A DNA stretch of 64,000 bases from QHXQ01 sp963788965 (GCA_963788965.1 CAWBIK010000006.1:248001-312000), one strand, 5' to 3'; shown: positions 19,664 through 40,617, counted from the first letter of the stretch. Program-made: numbers and translations. Notes: generated by a model not told the origin, from the sequence alone.

Positions 19664-20335
19664 CTACGGCTCTTTCCGGCCCAGCAGGCGCATGATGTCG
19701 GGCCAGAACTCTTTGAAGATAACGTTGCTGATCATGTTGGAGGTGATGGACGAGCCGAAGCGTTTGAAGGTCGGGCGCGTGCCGATGCGGTTCGCGCCGG
19801 GCGTGTCGCGCTCCCAGATGTTGGCGAGCGCGCTGGCCGAAAAGTTGCCGGCGAGGCGCGAGTAGTTGGGCTGCGCGCGGCCGTTGTCGCCGCGTGTGAC
19901 GAAGACGCGGCTGACGGCATAGGCGGTGCGCGCGCCGAAACCTTGCTTGCCCGAAGGATGATAACGCGGGTCCTGTTTGAAGAGGACGGGATAGACGCCG
20001 GAGCCGAGCATGGTGCTGGTCGCACCCGTGCCGAAGTTGATAGCGAAGCGCGACAGGCCGTCGGCGAAGCGGTCGCCGTTATCCTTGTGCGGCTGATGGC
20101 GCTCGCGCAGTTGGGTGATGGTCGCGCCGAAACCATTCGAGGCGTAATTCCACGGGTTAAGAAAGGCGCTGCGAGCGGCGCTCTCCATCTTCTCGCCGGC
20201 CGTCAGCGTCGCAGGCGTCGGGGTTGGGTCTGGTGTTGGTGTCGGCGTCTGCGCGCAAACTGTGCCGCGCCCGCAGACGATAACGACCATGAACAGCAAC
20301 GCGACGAGCGATGATCTAAGCAGCGACTTTCGCAT
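19664..20335 (-). CDS. small secreted protein of unknown function
   Basis: 223 residues. Signal peptide (LLRSSLVALLFMVVIVCGRGTVCAQ), then a TPTPTPDPTPTP linker, then a globular part with LNPWNYASNGFGATITQL, GTGATSTMLGSGVYPVLFKQDPRYHPSGKQGFGARTAYAVSR, and GNFSASALANIWERD. ATG at 20335 is preceded by GAGAGG. The DPRYHPSG-type motif recurs in acidobacterial exported proteins as I recall, but no function is known. Same strand as the flanking genes; the gap to the next gene is 35 nt. Confidence 0.7.
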   Translation of the reverse strand: MRKSLLRSSLVALLFMVVIVCGRGTVCAQTPTPTPDPTPTPATLTAGEKMESAARSAFLNPWNYASNGFGATITQLRERHQPHKDNGDRFADGLSRFAINFGTGATSTMLGSGVYPVLFKQDPRYHPSGKQGFGARTAYAVSRVFVTRGDNGRAQPNYSRLAGNFSASALANIWERDTPGANRIGTRPTFKRFGSSITSNMISNVIFKEFWPDIMRLLGRKEP

Positions 20336-20510
20336 GACTGTAAACCTCTCGCGGCTGGTGCGGCAGACGACTCGGCCGCCGCCTGCTAGGTTGAACTACC
20401 TTCGCGGCCTTCGACGCGCCATGCTAACCGCCGCGCCCATACATATCAAGCGATTTTCTTGCGCTTCCCAGTGTGATCTGCCACAGACGGCTGCTTGATA
20501 ACTACAAGCT

Positions 20511-23373
<2,863 letters not shown>

Positions 23374-23434
23374 GTGGTTCTAATTCATGCGCGCCACCCT
23401 ACGGGAGACAATTTCGGACGACGCGGAAACCATG

Positions 23435-23463
23435 ATTGTAAACGACACGGCTAGACGACACAA
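23435..23463 (-). promoter_or_regulatory. promoter of uvrA
   Basis: Minus strand TTGTGT, 17-nt spacer, TACAAT (23435-23440), about 60 nt before the uvrA ATG. No LexA-type box was recognised. Confidence 0.55.
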
Positions 23464-23508
23464 GCGACCCTCGCGCAGTTGTTATTGCTGCGCGGGCGAG
23501 GCGGATTC

Positions 23509-23537
23509 TTGACACCTTCAAGGGCGGCTTCTACACT
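23509..23537 (+). promoter_or_regulatory. promoter of pgsA
   Basis: TTGACA (23509-23514), 17-nt spacer, TACACT (23532-23537), about 80 nt before the GTG start of pgsA. Confidence 0.65.
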
Positions 23538-23618
23538 GCGGGGCAGTCAAACAGTTCATATTTAAGACGCGCGGGCGCGAGCCTTGCGCGTTGCCGCTCG
23601 GAAGTCTTTGAGGAGTTC

Positions 23619-24353
23619 GTGAATCTGAACCTGCCGAACGCGTTGACGCTGTCGCGCATCTTCGTCGTGCCGCTCCTGGTGGTGGTGCTGCTGACGCCGT
23701 TCTCGGAGCACTGGTTCGGCGTGCCGCGCCACATCCTCGGCGTCGCGCTCTTTCTCGGCGCAGCTTTCACCGATTATCTCGACGGCCACATCGCACGCCG
23801 CCGCTCTCAGGTCACATCCTTCGGCAAACTGCTCGACCCGATTGCCGACAAACTACTGATCTCGGCCGCGCTCATCTCGCTGGTCGAGAACCGGCTCGCG
23901 CCCGCGTGGGCCGTCGTCATCATCGTCGGGCGCGAGTTTGCCGTGTCGGGCTTGCGCTCAATCGCGGCGACCGAAGGGCTGGAGATCGCTGCGTCGCGGA
24001 TGGGCAAGTTCAAGATGTGGGCGCAGGTGTTGGCGGTCGCGTTGTTGATTCTGGCGAGCGTCGGCGGGCAGCCGCCGGTCGCAAATTTCGGGCAGGCGTT
24101 CCCCGCGATTCAGTTCTGGACTGTGCCGGAGTTGCGCGCCGCCTTGCGCCACGTCTTCGGCGCGGGCGCGACGACGATGACCGACTGGCAAGTGCTGCTC
24201 TACACTTCGGGGCGCGCGATGCTGTGGGTCGTCGTGCTCTCGGCGTGCCTGTCGATGTACGAATACTTCCGCGCCTTCTTTGTCGCCATGAGCAGCCGCA
24301 ATGCCCCCGCCAAGCCGACCATCCCGGCCGGCGCGCGGCCGACTGCTCGTTAG
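23619..24353 (+). CDS. pgsA: CDP-diacylglycerol-glycerol-3-phosphate 3-phosphatidyltransferase
   Basis: Inner-membrane enzyme making phosphatidylglycerol phosphate, the precursor of phosphatidylglycerol and cardiolipin. 244 residues, GTG start at 23619 after GGAG. The CDP-alcohol phosphotransferase signature is complete: DYLDGHIARRRSQVTSFGK followed by LLDPIADK (pattern DG-x2-AR-x8-G-x3-D-x3-D) at about residues 49-76. N-terminal LPNALTLSRIFVVPLL and several further hydrophobic helices. A roughly 60-residue stretch around 135-190 is less hydrophobic than usual and a little longer than in E. coli PgsA (182 residues). A bidirectional terminator follows. Confidence 0.92.
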   Translation: MNLNLPNALTLSRIFVVPLLVVVLLTPFSEHWFGVPRHILGVALFLGAAFTDYLDGHIARRRSQVTSFGKLLDPIADKLLISAALISLVENRLAPAWAVVIIVGREFAVSGLRSIAATEGLEIAASRMGKFKMWAQVLAVALLILASVGGQPPVANFGQAFPAIQFWTVPELRAALRHVFGAGATTMTDWQVLLYTSGRAMLWVVVLSACLSMYEYFRAFFVAMSSRNAPAKPTIPAGARPTAR

Positions 24354-24369
24354 CGCAACAGGAAATTAA

Positions 24370-24430
24370 CCACACAGACACGAAGCCACGAAGATCAACT
24401 ATCTTCGTGGCTTCGTGTCTGTGTGGTGGA
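24370..24430. terminator. 26-bp-stem bidirectional terminator, octamer type
   Basis: Perfect 26-bp stem (24370-24395 / 24401-24426) with a 5-nt loop between convergent pgsA and the gene ending at 24439. The arm reads CCACACAGACACGAAGCCACG, sharing the GACACGAA octamer with 8169-8236. Confidence 0.85.
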
Positions 24431-24438
24431 GTTCGACG

Positions 24439-25442
24439 CTATTGCAGTTCGACGAAATCGCCTGTGTGAACTTCTTGCGCGACGCGCGTGATTACGGCCG
24501 TGGCGGTGCGCTGTTGCACGTGCAGGATCACCAGTTCGCCAACCACTTTGCGCGGCACGGGCGGACGCTTGCGCATGACCTTCGGCTTCGTCTCGATGGG
24601 GCCATAGACGCCGTTATAGTTCGGGTTCTGCACGCGCGGGGCTTTGTTTGAGAACTTACCGCCCTTGAAAATGTCGCTCTCGAAGCCGCCGCTGGCCGAG
24701 GGCGTCACTTCTTCGTCGCGGAAGCGCGAGATGTCGCCCGTGCCCGGCTTGCGGAAGATGGTCAGGCGGTCGCCTTCGCGCACGTTGTCCTCACGGCCGA
24801 GGTCTATGAAGACGATCTCGCTGACCGAAGGCATCTCGCGCGCGTCGCGTGAGAGCACGATGCGCCCGCGCTGTTTGCCGGACGGATCGGCGAAGCGGTC
24901 GAAGACGGGCGTGACGGGCGCAACCGGCGTGGTGCGCGCCGGGATGGAGCGCAGCAGGTCGCCATGCGCGATCATCTCGCACGAGCGCGTCACAAACGCA
25001 ACCGAAATCTCGGCCTTGACGCGCACGACGCGCAGACGCGCGATCTCCTGCGTATAGACGCCGAGCCAGCCCTTCTTCTTCGACAGTTTCGATTTGAACT
25101 GCCCGCGCGGGCGCACAACCATATATTCCGTGCCCTCTTGCACGCCCTGATTCGCGCCCGCGTTGATGAACACGTAGTCGGCATCGGCGTAAATGTTCTG
25201 CTCCTGCTCCTGTTCGCCGCCGACGACTTGCAAGTAGTTCGGCGCGGGCGCGTACTCGATGAAGCCGCTGCAATAAAGCTCGGCGTCGCCGGCCACGGGC
25301 GAGCCGGGGCCGCCGTCTGCACGGGCGCGGTCTGCGGGCCGGCGGTCATGGTCTGGGCGCTGGTAGCTGAAGACAGGGCCAAGAGCGCCAGCAGCAGGGG
25401 CGCGGCGACAAGCTGCACCGGACGAAAGTTACGGGTACGCAC
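24439..25442 (-). CDS. secreted protein of unknown function, frame broken near 25317
   Basis: The main frame begins without a signal, but the frame upstream encodes one: GTG at 25442 (7 nt after GGAGGAG) starts VRTRNFRPVQLVAAPLLLALLALSSATSAQ. Adding one C to the C4 run (plus-strand 25316-25319) joins them and gives 334 residues. The mature protein has YLQVVGGEQEQEQNIYADADYVFINAGANQGVQEGTEYMVVRP and, later, EIVFIDLGREDNVREGDRLTIFRKPG. These two similar segments look like a repeated small beta-domain (a duplicated module reading V(Y/F)I-N/D-G...GTEY or VREGDRLTIF), as in FlgT-C or LysM-associated proteins, but I cannot assign it. Envelope location is likely. Confidence 0.65.
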
Positions 25443-25754
25443 AGGAAATCTCCTCCGATTTGACTGAAGACGAATAACAGACCGGGCGCGCGTCGGCCGT
25501 CGGGCGGCACGAGCCGGGCGGACAGTGTAAGGGAGTTTGAGAGGTCGGGTGCGTTGACAGGCGAACACTCGCGGCCCGCCGCACCGGGGCACGTTCAATC
25601 CTACCGATTGCGTGTGCCGGGCGTCAATATAATTCTTCGGCCGGGCAGTAATCCGTGCGGTTTATGCGTCAATGGTGTCAGCGACTTGCGTTTTATTAAA
25701 GCTGTTGCTAGTATCCACGTTTTGCCGGATGACGCTCGGAGTCGTCCGTCTTGA
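25443..25754. other. intergenic region between divergent units
   Basis: 312 nt without a supported gene. It holds the ribosome binding site of the leftward secreted protein and, at 25686-25714, the probable promoter of the tRNA cluster. Nothing else was recognised. Confidence 0.6.
25686..25714 (+). promoter_or_regulatory. promoter of the tRNA-tuf cluster
   Basis: TTGCGT (25686-25691), 17-nt spacer, TAGTAT (25709-25714), followed by CC. The TAGTATCC box recurs before infA at 59497. The start lies about 35 nt before the first tRNA. Confidence 0.5.
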
Positions 25755-25827
25755 GCCGGCGTAGCTCAGTTGGTAGAGCATCTGATTTGTAATCAGAGGG
25801 TCGGGGGTTCAAGTCCCTTCGCCGGCT
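25755..25827 (+). tRNA. tRNA-Thr (anticodon TGT)
   Basis: Acceptor GCCGGCG/CGCCGGC, D arm TAGCTCAGTTGGTAGAGCA, anticodon stem TCTGA/TCAGA with loop TTTGTAA (anticodon TGT), T arm GGGGGTTCAAGTCCC. CCA is not encoded. First tRNA of the cluster ahead of tuf, the gene order seen in many bacteria. Confidence 0.96.
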
Positions 25828-25849
25828 CTCAACTGGTTTGACAGTTCGC

Positions 25850-25937
25850 GCAGGGGTGGTCGAGTGGTTAATGGCACCGGGCTGTAAACCCGGCGGGCTA
25901 ACGCCCTACGTAGGTTCGAATCCTACCCCCTGCACCA
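25850..25937 (+). tRNA. tRNA-Tyr (anticodon GTA)
   Basis: Acceptor GCAGGGG/CCCCTGC, anticodon stem CCGGG/CCCGG with loop CTGTAAA (anticodon GTA), long variable arm CGGGCTAACGCCCTACG as expected for a class II tRNA, T arm TAGGTTCGAATCCTA, encoded CCA (25935-25937). Confidence 0.96.
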
Positions 25938-25942
25938 GACAG

Positions 25943-26018
25943 ATTGTGGCATGTGGATTTCGGATTGCGGATTGCCCGTCGGCGAGTAATCCGCAATCCC
26001 AAATCCGCAGTCCGCAAT
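25943..26018 (+). repeat. heptad palindrome, TTGCGGA type
   Basis: Arms 25943-25973 and 25988-26018 are complementary with about five mismatches; the left arm contains GGATTTCGGATTGCGGATT. It sits between tRNA-Tyr and tRNA-Gly and would have to be removed during tRNA processing. Confidence 0.7.
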
Positions 26019-26025
26019 TCGGCGG

Positions 26026-26098
26026 GCGGGAGTAGCTCAGTTGGTAGAGCATCAGCCTTCCAAGCTGAGGGTCGCGAGTTCGAGCCTCGTCTCCCGCT
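26026..26098 (+). tRNA. tRNA-Gly (anticodon TCC)
   Basis: Acceptor GCGGGAG/CTCCCGC, D arm TAGCTCAGTTGGTAGAGCA, anticodon stem TCAGC/GCTGA with loop CTTCCAA (anticodon TCC), T arm GCGAGTTCGAGCCTCG. CCA is not encoded. Confidence 0.96.
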
Positions 26099-26127
26099 TT
26101 ATAGTTCGGGCGCATACGAAAGCTTGC

Positions 26128-26199
26128 GCCCGCGTAGCTCAGGGGTAGAGCGCCTCCTTGGTAAGGAGGAGGTCATGAGTTCAAATCTCATCGCGGGCT
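26128..26199 (+). tRNA. tRNA-Thr (anticodon GGT)
   Basis: Acceptor GCCCGCG/CGCGGGC, D arm TAGCTCAGGGGTAGAGC, anticodon stem CCTCC/GGAGG with loop TTGGTAA (anticodon GGT), T arm ATGAGTTCAAATCTCAT. It ends 46 nt before tuf copy 1. Confidence 0.96.
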
Positions 26200-26245
26200 T
26201 CAGGGAACGGCACTACACACTTTAATTAAAGAGGGTATTAGCGCA

Positions 26246-27434
<1,189 letters not shown>

Positions 27435-27507
27435 CAGGCAACCGCGCGGCGTCTAATGTATAGAAGCTCGCTTGAGTCGAATTGAGTTGAAGGACGGAAA
27501 GTAAGTT

Positions 27508-27660
27508 ATGCCACGCGATAACATCGTGCTTCAGTGTACGGAGTGCAAAAGTCGCAACTACGTTACGACGAAGAACAAGAAGACGACGCCGGAGCGGCTG
27601 GAGTTCAGCAAGTTCTGCCGGCGCTGCCGTCGCCACACTGGCCACAAGGAGACGAAGTAA
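27508..27660 (+). CDS. rpmG: ribosomal protein L33
   Basis: 50 residues, missed by length filters: begins MPRDNIVLQCTECKSRNY and ends RRHTGHKETK. Large-subunit protein near the E site. Two CxxC pairs (CTEC and CRRC) make this the zinc-binding form. It lies between tuf and tRNA-Trp, the standard place. The ATG at 27508 follows AAGGACGGAAAGTAAGTT, a moderate binding site. Confidence 0.95.
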   Translation: MPRDNIVLQCTECKSRNYVTTKNKKTTPERLEFSKFCRRCRRHTGHKETK

Positions 27661-27682
27661 GGACGGAAGGCGGCCAGATGAA

Positions 27683-27702
27683 GGTTGAATGAGCATTCAG
27701 CC
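27683..27702 (+). repeat. short hairpin of the GATGAA/GAAGGCGGC type
   Basis: GGTTGAATG (27683-27691) pairs with CATTCAGCC (27694-27702) apart from one G-U. It is preceded by GGAAGGCGGCCAGATGAA, which resembles the element between secY and adk at 57861. Probably a degenerate member of that repeat type. Confidence 0.45.
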
Positions 27703-27760
27703 AAGCTCGTTTAAGCGGGCGTTCGCAGCTGGCAGCCCTTATCCTTACATCCTTTTGTGG

Positions 27761-27833
<73 letters not shown>

Positions 27834-27861
27834 TCAGCAGCCCTTGAGAGGAAGCAGTCCG

Positions 27862-28242
27862 GTGGCGAGACAAGAAGACGACGAGTTTGAGGATATGCAA
27901 GACGCGCCCGCAACGCCGACGCTAGAGCCGACGACTACGCCGGCCGCGCGCGCCGCCGAGACGCCGGGCGACCGTGCCGCTGCGGCCCGCACGGGCGGCC
28001 GCCGTGAGCGCGCCGTCGCCCCACGCAACGCGGGCACAATCGAGCGCGCCGGTTTGTTCTGGCGCGACGTGCGCGCCGAGTTGAAGCGGGTCGCTTGGCC
28101 GACGCTGAAAGAGGTGCAGCAGACGACGATCATCACGATCATCGCCGTTATCTTCTTCGCCGCATATTTGTGGGGCGTTGACCGCGTCCTCACGTTCGGC
28201 ATCACACAGTTGGAGAACGTGGCGAACCGCCTGTTCGGCTAG
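27862..28242 (+). CDS. secE: preprotein translocase subunit SecE
   Basis: Small membrane subunit of SecYEG. The GTG at 27862 (VARQEDDEF) is preferred to the TTG at 27844 because AGAGGAAG lies before it; 126 residues. A long disordered, A/T/R-rich N-terminal region (about 65 residues) precedes the conserved core FWRDVRAELKRVAWPTLKEVQQTT and one transmembrane helix (ITIIAVIFFAAYLWGV). Most single-helix SecE proteins are 60-80 residues, so the N-terminal extension is unusual. It is followed by nusG after 23 nt, as in most bacteria. Confidence 0.93.
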   Translation: MARQEDDEFEDMQDAPATPTLEPTTTPAARAAETPGDRAAAARTGGRRERAVAPRNAGTIERAGLFWRDVRAELKRVAWPTLKEVQQTTIITIIAVIFFAAYLWGVDRVLTFGITQLENVANRLFG

Positions 28243-28265
28243 GCCGCGGCGAAGGAAGTTTTACG

Positions 28266-28826
28266 ATGCAGCAGTGGTTCATCCTACACACTTATTCGGG
28301 GCACGAGAAGAAGGTGCGCGACAGTTTGAAGGCGCGCATTCGTGATACCGACTTGCAGGCCGAGATCACGGAAGTGCTTGTGCCGACGGAAACCGTCGTC
28401 GAGATGCGCGGCAATAAACGCATCGAGTCGTCGCGCATGTTCTATCCCGGTTACGTGCTGGTGCAGATCGAATGTGACGAGCGCGGGCACATTCCCGATA
28501 ACGTCTTCCACTTGATCAAGGCGACGCCGAAGGTCACGGGCTTCGTCGGCGGGCAACAACCCACGCCGCTGACGCCGCAGGAAGTCGATCAGATCGTGCA
28601 TAACGTTACCGAGGCGGCCGAGAAGCCGAAGCCGAAGTTCTCTTATGCTTCGGGCGAGACGGTGCGGATCAAATCGGGGCCGTTCGCCAGCTTTACGGGT
28701 AAGGTCGAAGAGGTCAACACGGACAAGTCCACGTTGAAAGTCATCGTGACTATCTTCGGTCGTTCAACGCCCGTCGAACTGAATTTTCTGGACGTGGAAA
28801 AGGTCACGTTTACTGAAGAAGAATAA
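28266..28826 (+). CDS. nusG: transcription antitermination factor NusG
   Basis: 186 residues. The NGN domain (WFILHTYSGHEKKVRDSLKAR, with SSRMFYPGYVLVQIE) binds the RNA polymerase clamp; the C-terminal KOW domain (GETVRIKSGPFASFTGKVEEVN) links to S10 or Rho. Length is normal. It starts the nusG-rplK-rplA-rplJ-rplL-rpoB-rpoC series. Confidence 0.97.
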   Translation: MQQWFILHTYSGHEKKVRDSLKARIRDTDLQAEITEVLVPTETVVEMRGNKRIESSRMFYPGYVLVQIECDERGHIPDNVFHLIKATPKVTGFVGGQQPTPLTPQEVDQIVHNVTEAAEKPKPKFSYASGETVRIKSGPFASFTGKVEEVNTDKSTLKVIVTIFGRSTPVELNFLDVEKVTFTEEE

Positions 28827-28831
28827 CGAAG

Positions 28832-28893
28832 CGGTCAGTCAGCGATCAGCATTCAGCTTTGAATGTCTGCTTTAGCTGAACGCTGACGGCTGT
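28832..28893 (+). repeat. heptad palindrome, GTCAGCN type
   Basis: Left GTCAGTCAGCGATCAGCATTCAG, right AGCTGAACGCTGACGGCTG; imperfect inverted repeat between nusG and rplK. Confidence 0.6.
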
Positions 28894-28912
28894 TTGCTGA
28901 AAGCTTATCGTC

Positions 28913-29338
28913 ATGGCAAAGAAAATTACAGGCTACATCAAGTTGCAAGTGCCGGCGGGCAAGGCAAACCCTGCGCCGCCGATTGGGCCGGCGCTTGGTC
29001 AGCACGGCGTCAACATCATGGAGTTCTGCAAGGCGTTCAACGCCAAGACCGCGCAGATGGACCCGGACTTGAAAGTGCCGGTCGTCATCACGGTCTTTGC
29101 GGATCGCTCGTTTACGTTCGAGACGAAGACGCCTCCGGCCGCCGACCTGTTGAAGAAAATGGCCGGCGTCGAAAAGGGTTCGGGCAAGCCGAACAAGGAG
29201 AAGGTCGGCACGATCTCGCGCGCCAAGATCGAAGAGATTGCGAAACTGAAGATGCCCGACCTGAACACGACGAGCCTTGAGTCCGCAATTAAGACCATCG
29301 AAGGCACGGCGCGGAACATGGGGCTGACGGTCGAATAA
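28913..29338 (+). CDS. rplK: ribosomal protein L11
   Basis: 141 residues. N-terminal domain GYIKLQVPAGKANPAPPIGPALGQHGVNIMEFC binds the thiostrepton region; the C-terminal rRNA-binding domain has KAKIEEIAKLKMPDLN and SAIKTIEGTARNMGL. Its stop lies at the left arm of a TTGCGGA-type palindrome. Confidence 0.97.
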   Translation: MAKKITGYIKLQVPAGKANPAPPIGPALGQHGVNIMEFCKAFNAKTAQMDPDLKVPVVITVFADRSFTFETKTPPAADLLKKMAGVEKGSGKPNKEKVGTISRAKIEEIAKLKMPDLNTTSLESAIKTIEGTARNMGLTVE

Positions 29339-29478
29339 TTGCGGAATGTGGATTTCGGATTGCAGCTTGACGAAAGCACTTGTGCTTCGTCGTCCAGCAA
29401 TCGCTGAGAGGGAGAAGCCGGTTCGTTGCGTGATGTTTGGTTAATGCGGTTGCAATTCCGCAATCCGAACTCCGCAAT
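29338..29478 (+). repeat. heptad palindrome, TTGCGGA type, with inserted hairpin
   Basis: Left ATTGCGGAATGTGGATTTCGG from the rplK stop, right CCGCAATCCGAACTCCGCAAT (ending 29478). The interior (29364-29446) contains its own hairpin GACGAAAGCAC/GTGCTTCGTC. Confidence 0.7.
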
Positions 29479-29512
29479 TGAACGCTTCGCTTGCACCTCG
29501 GAGGATGAGTTA

Positions 29513-30208
29513 ATGCCCGCACACGGGAAGAAATATCGCGCGGCGCTCGAAAAGATTGAGACAGCGCGCAAGTACACGCTCGACGAGGGCGTGGCGAAAG
29601 TGAAGGAGGTCGCCTTCGCCAAGTTCGACGAGACGGTCGAGTTGACGATGTGGCTCGGCGTCGATCCGCGTAAAGCGGATCAGTTGGTGCGCGGCACGGT
29701 CGTGTTGCCGCATGGCTTGGGCAAGTCGAAGCGCGTGCTCGTCATCGCGCAGGGCGACAAGGTGCGCGAGGCCGAAGAGGCCGGCGCGGACTTCATCGGC
29801 GGCGAGGACATGGTCGAGCGCATCAAGGGCGGCTGGCTGGATTTCGACGCCGTTATCGCCACGCCCGACATGATGCGGCTCGTCGGCGGCCTCGGCAAAG
29901 TACTCGGCCCGCGCGGCTTGATGCCGAACCCGAAGACCGGCACGGTCACGTTCGACGTGCGCTCGGCCGTGACGGAGACGAAGGCCGGCAAGGTCGAGTA
30001 TCGCGTGGACAAGACGGGCGTAATTCACGTCGGCGTCGGCAAGGTGTCGTTCGAGGCGCAGAAGTTGCGCGAGAACGCACAGACGTTGCTCGACGCGGTG
30101 GTCAAGGCGAAGCCTTCGACCGCAAAAGGCAAGTACGTGAAGAAGGTGAATCTGGCGGCGACGATGAGTCCGGGCGTGTTGCTCGACGAAACCGCGTACA
30201 CGAAGTAG
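29513..30208 (+). CDS. rplA: ribosomal protein L1
   Basis: 231 residues from the ATG at 29513, chosen by GGAGGATGAG upstream; a longer frame open upstream is only the repeat. Motifs: KYTLDEGVAKVKEVAFAKFDETVE, VLPHGLGKSKRVLVIAQGDK, GLGKVLGPRGLMPNPKTGTV and the final NLAATMSPGVLLD. L1 shapes the E-site stalk and in other bacteria represses its own operon. Confidence 0.96.
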   Translation: MPAHGKKYRAALEKIETARKYTLDEGVAKVKEVAFAKFDETVELTMWLGVDPRKADQLVRGTVVLPHGLGKSKRVLVIAQGDKVREAEEAGADFIGGEDMVERIKGGWLDFDAVIATPDMMRLVGGLGKVLGPRGLMPNPKTGTVTFDVRSAVTETKAGKVEYRVDKTGVIHVGVGKVSFEAQKLRENAQTLLDAVVKAKPSTAKGKYVKKVNLAATMSPGVLLDETAYTK

Positions 30209-30228
30209 GAAGTGAGGGCCACAGAGAG

Positions 30229-30771
30229 ATGAAGACCAGAGCACAGAAGCAACAAGACCTTACGGCACTCACCGAGCAGTTTCAGGCGGCGACCGCCGGC
30301 ATGCTGATCGGCTTCAACAAGTTGAGCGTGGCGAAGGATCAAGAACTGCGCCGCCGCTTGCGCGAAGCGGGCGCGAACTACGAAGTGGTGAAGAACACTT
30401 TGGCGCGCAAGGCCGCAGTGGGCACGCCGTTCGAGCAGGCGACCGAACACTTCAGAGGCGTGACTGCGATTGCCACCTCGACGACGGCCGACCCGGTCAC
30501 GTTATCAAAGGCTGTCTCGAAGTTCGTTAAGGACAACCCGGATATCTTCACCTTCAAGGCGGGCGTGGTCGAAGGTCGTGTCGTCGCGCTGCGTGACGTT
30601 GAGGCGATTGCCGCCTTGCCGCCGAAGGAAGAGTTGATCTCGAAGATCATGTTTCTTATCAACTGTCAGGCGCAGCGTCTGGTCACGGTCTTGTCGGCCG
30701 TGCCGCGCAACCTGGCCATCGTCGTCAAGCAGATCGGCGACCAGAAGGGCGGCGACGAAGTCGCCCAGTAA
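30229..30771 (+). CDS. rplJ: ribosomal protein L10
   Basis: 180 residues, anchor of the L7/L12 stalk. Typical N-terminal DLTALTEQFQAATAGMLIGFNKLSVAKDQELRRRLREAGANYEVVKNTLARKA; C-terminal helix for L12 dimers (QRLVTVLSAVPRNLAIVVKQI). It starts only 20 nt after rplA, leaving no room for an L10 leader of the E. coli type. Confidence 0.96.
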   Translation: MKTRAQKQQDLTALTEQFQAATAGMLIGFNKLSVAKDQELRRRLREAGANYEVVKNTLARKAAVGTPFEQATEHFRGVTAIATSTTADPVTLSKAVSKFVKDNPDIFTFKAGVVEGRVVALRDVEAIAALPPKEELISKIMFLINCQAQRLVTVLSAVPRNLAIVVKQIGDQKGGDEVAQ

Positions 30772-30995
30772 ACGGATTTGCGATCTCAAGGCTCGGCTTT
30801 GCGATCAACTTAAGACAGCCGGACGCGGTTAAAACGAGCGGGGCGATTTGTCAGGTCGTCTGTTCGGCTCGGACGCTTCGACGGGGTGGATGCAACACTT
30901 CTGGCGGAGTTGTCCCGTGGGTTCTTTCGGCTTGCGCATCAACCGGAAACGGAACACAAACAAGAAGAACCCCTGAGGAGGTTATTAGTTTCATC

Positions 30996-31376
30996 ATGGC
31001 AACCAAAGAAGATGTGATCGAATACCTGAAGGGCATGACCCTGCTCGAAGCCTCGCAACTCGTCAAGGAGTTGGAGGAAGTGTTTGGCGTCTCGGCAGCG
31101 GCGGCGGCCGTCGCGGCTGCGCCTGTAGCGGCCGGCGGCGAGGCCGCAGCGCCCGTCGAAGAGAAGACCGAGTTCGACGTGATCCTGCAAGCCGCTGGCG
31201 GCAACAAGATCAACGTCATCAAGGTCGTCCGCGAGATCACGGCGCTCGGCTTGAAGGAGGCGAAAGACCTCGTCGAGGCCGCGCCGAAGGCTGTCAAGGA
31301 AGCCGTCTCGAAGGACGAAGCCGAAACCATCCGGCAGAAATTGGCGGATGCCGGCGCGACCGTCGAAGTCAAGTAA
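30996..31376 (+). CDS. rplL: ribosomal protein L7/L12
   Basis: 126 residues. The N-terminal dimerisation domain (ATKEDVIEYLKGMTLLEASQLVKELEEVFGVS) is followed by an alanine-rich hinge of about 25 residues and the C-terminal factor-binding domain (KTEFDVILQAAGGNKINVIKVVREITALGLKEAKDLVE). A 224-nt gap precedes it, with AGGAGG 20 nt before the ATG, so it may have its own expression signals. Confidence 0.97.
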   Translation: MATKEDVIEYLKGMTLLEASQLVKELEEVFGVSAAAAAVAAAPVAAGGEAAAPVEEKTEFDVILQAAGGNKINVIKVVREITALGLKEAKDLVEAAPKAVKEAVSKDEAETIRQKLADAGATVEVK

Positions 31377-31378
31377 AA

Positions 31379-31457
31379 CAGTGCCGGGTGTCAGGTGGCG
31401 AGCGACAAGTTAAGCGGCTTGTCGTGCCCGTCACCTGACACTCAGCACTCGGCACTG
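31379..31457 (+). repeat. heptad palindrome, AGTGACA type
   Basis: Left arm reads AGTGCCG-GGTGTCA-GGTGGCG-AGCGACA-AG; the right arm contains the complements CTTGTCG, CACCTGACAC and CGGCACTG. It follows the rplL stop directly. Confidence 0.8.
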
Positions 31458-31464
31458 TCTTCAG

Positions 31465-31493
31465 TTGACAGTTAGCCGCGCGGCGGCTAAGGT
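31465..31493 (+). promoter_or_regulatory. possible promoter upstream of rpoB
   Basis: TTGACA (31465-31470), 17-nt spacer with a TAGCCGC/GCGGCTA palindrome, then TAAGGT, a poor -10 box. Start of rpoB is 212 nt further on. Weak evidence. Confidence 0.3.
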
Positions 31494-31567
31494 AGGGGAG
31501 TATTGAGGGGCGTCGCTACTCCCACAATCAAGTTTGCAAGAACCACCGCTAGTCCTTTACCAAAGCG

Positions 31568-31600
31568 GTCGGAGCGTCGTGCGCTCTGACTGCCTTTTGT
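31568..31600 (+). terminator. possible attenuator between rplL and rpoB
   Basis: Nine-bp stem GTCGGAGCG/CGCTCTGAC (one G-U) with a 5-nt loop, followed by TGCCTTTTGT. Similar in position to the partial terminator between rplL and rpoB of E. coli, which lowers rpoBC expression relative to the ribosomal proteins. The rest of the 328-nt gap holds only the repeat and weak promoter-like boxes. Confidence 0.45.
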
Positions 31601-31704
31601 CGTCTTTGTAGGTATTTGCCCGTTAATCGTGGTTAATTTAAGTTCGACTTGATAATTGACCACAACGGACAACTGATTTATTGACCACGGCCAGAGGATT
31701 AAAA

Positions 31705-36180
<4,476 letters not shown>

Positions 36181-36182
36181 AG

Positions 36183-36289
36183 AGTAAGCAGTGAGCGTTG
36201 CGCCGTAAGCAATCAATGTCTTATAGCGCAACGCTCACCGCCCGAACGAAACGTGTTTACAACTTATTGTTAACGGTTCACTGCTTACT
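36183..36289 (+). repeat. compound palindrome, AGTAAGC heptad type, before rpoC
   Basis: Outer stem AGTAAGCAGTGA (36183-36194) with TCACTGCTTACT (36278-36289), inner stem GTGAGCGTTGCGC (36191-36203) with GCGCAACGCTCAC (36226-36238). The left arm reads AGTAAGC-AGTGAGC-GTTGCGC-CGTAAGC. The outer right arm runs into AGGAG, the rpoC ribosome binding site. Confidence 0.85.
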
Positions 36290-36301
36290 AGGAGATTGAC
36301 C

Positions 36302-40528
<4,227 letters not shown>

Positions 40529-40550
40529 GTTTGACCGCTTAGATCAGGTA

Positions 40551-40586
40551 AGGGCCGCCCAAAATTCAACTTGGGCGGCCCTTTTT
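40551..40586 (+). terminator. Rho-independent terminator of the rplK-rpoC unit
   Basis: Perfect 12-bp GC-rich stem AGGGCCGCCCAA / TTGGGCGGCCCT with an 8-nt loop, followed by TTTTTAT. It lies 22 nt after the rpoC stop and clearly separates rpoBC from the str operon. Confidence 0.93.
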
Positions 40587-40617
40587 ATCGCACCTGTTGT
40601 CGATTCACGCTGGCAAC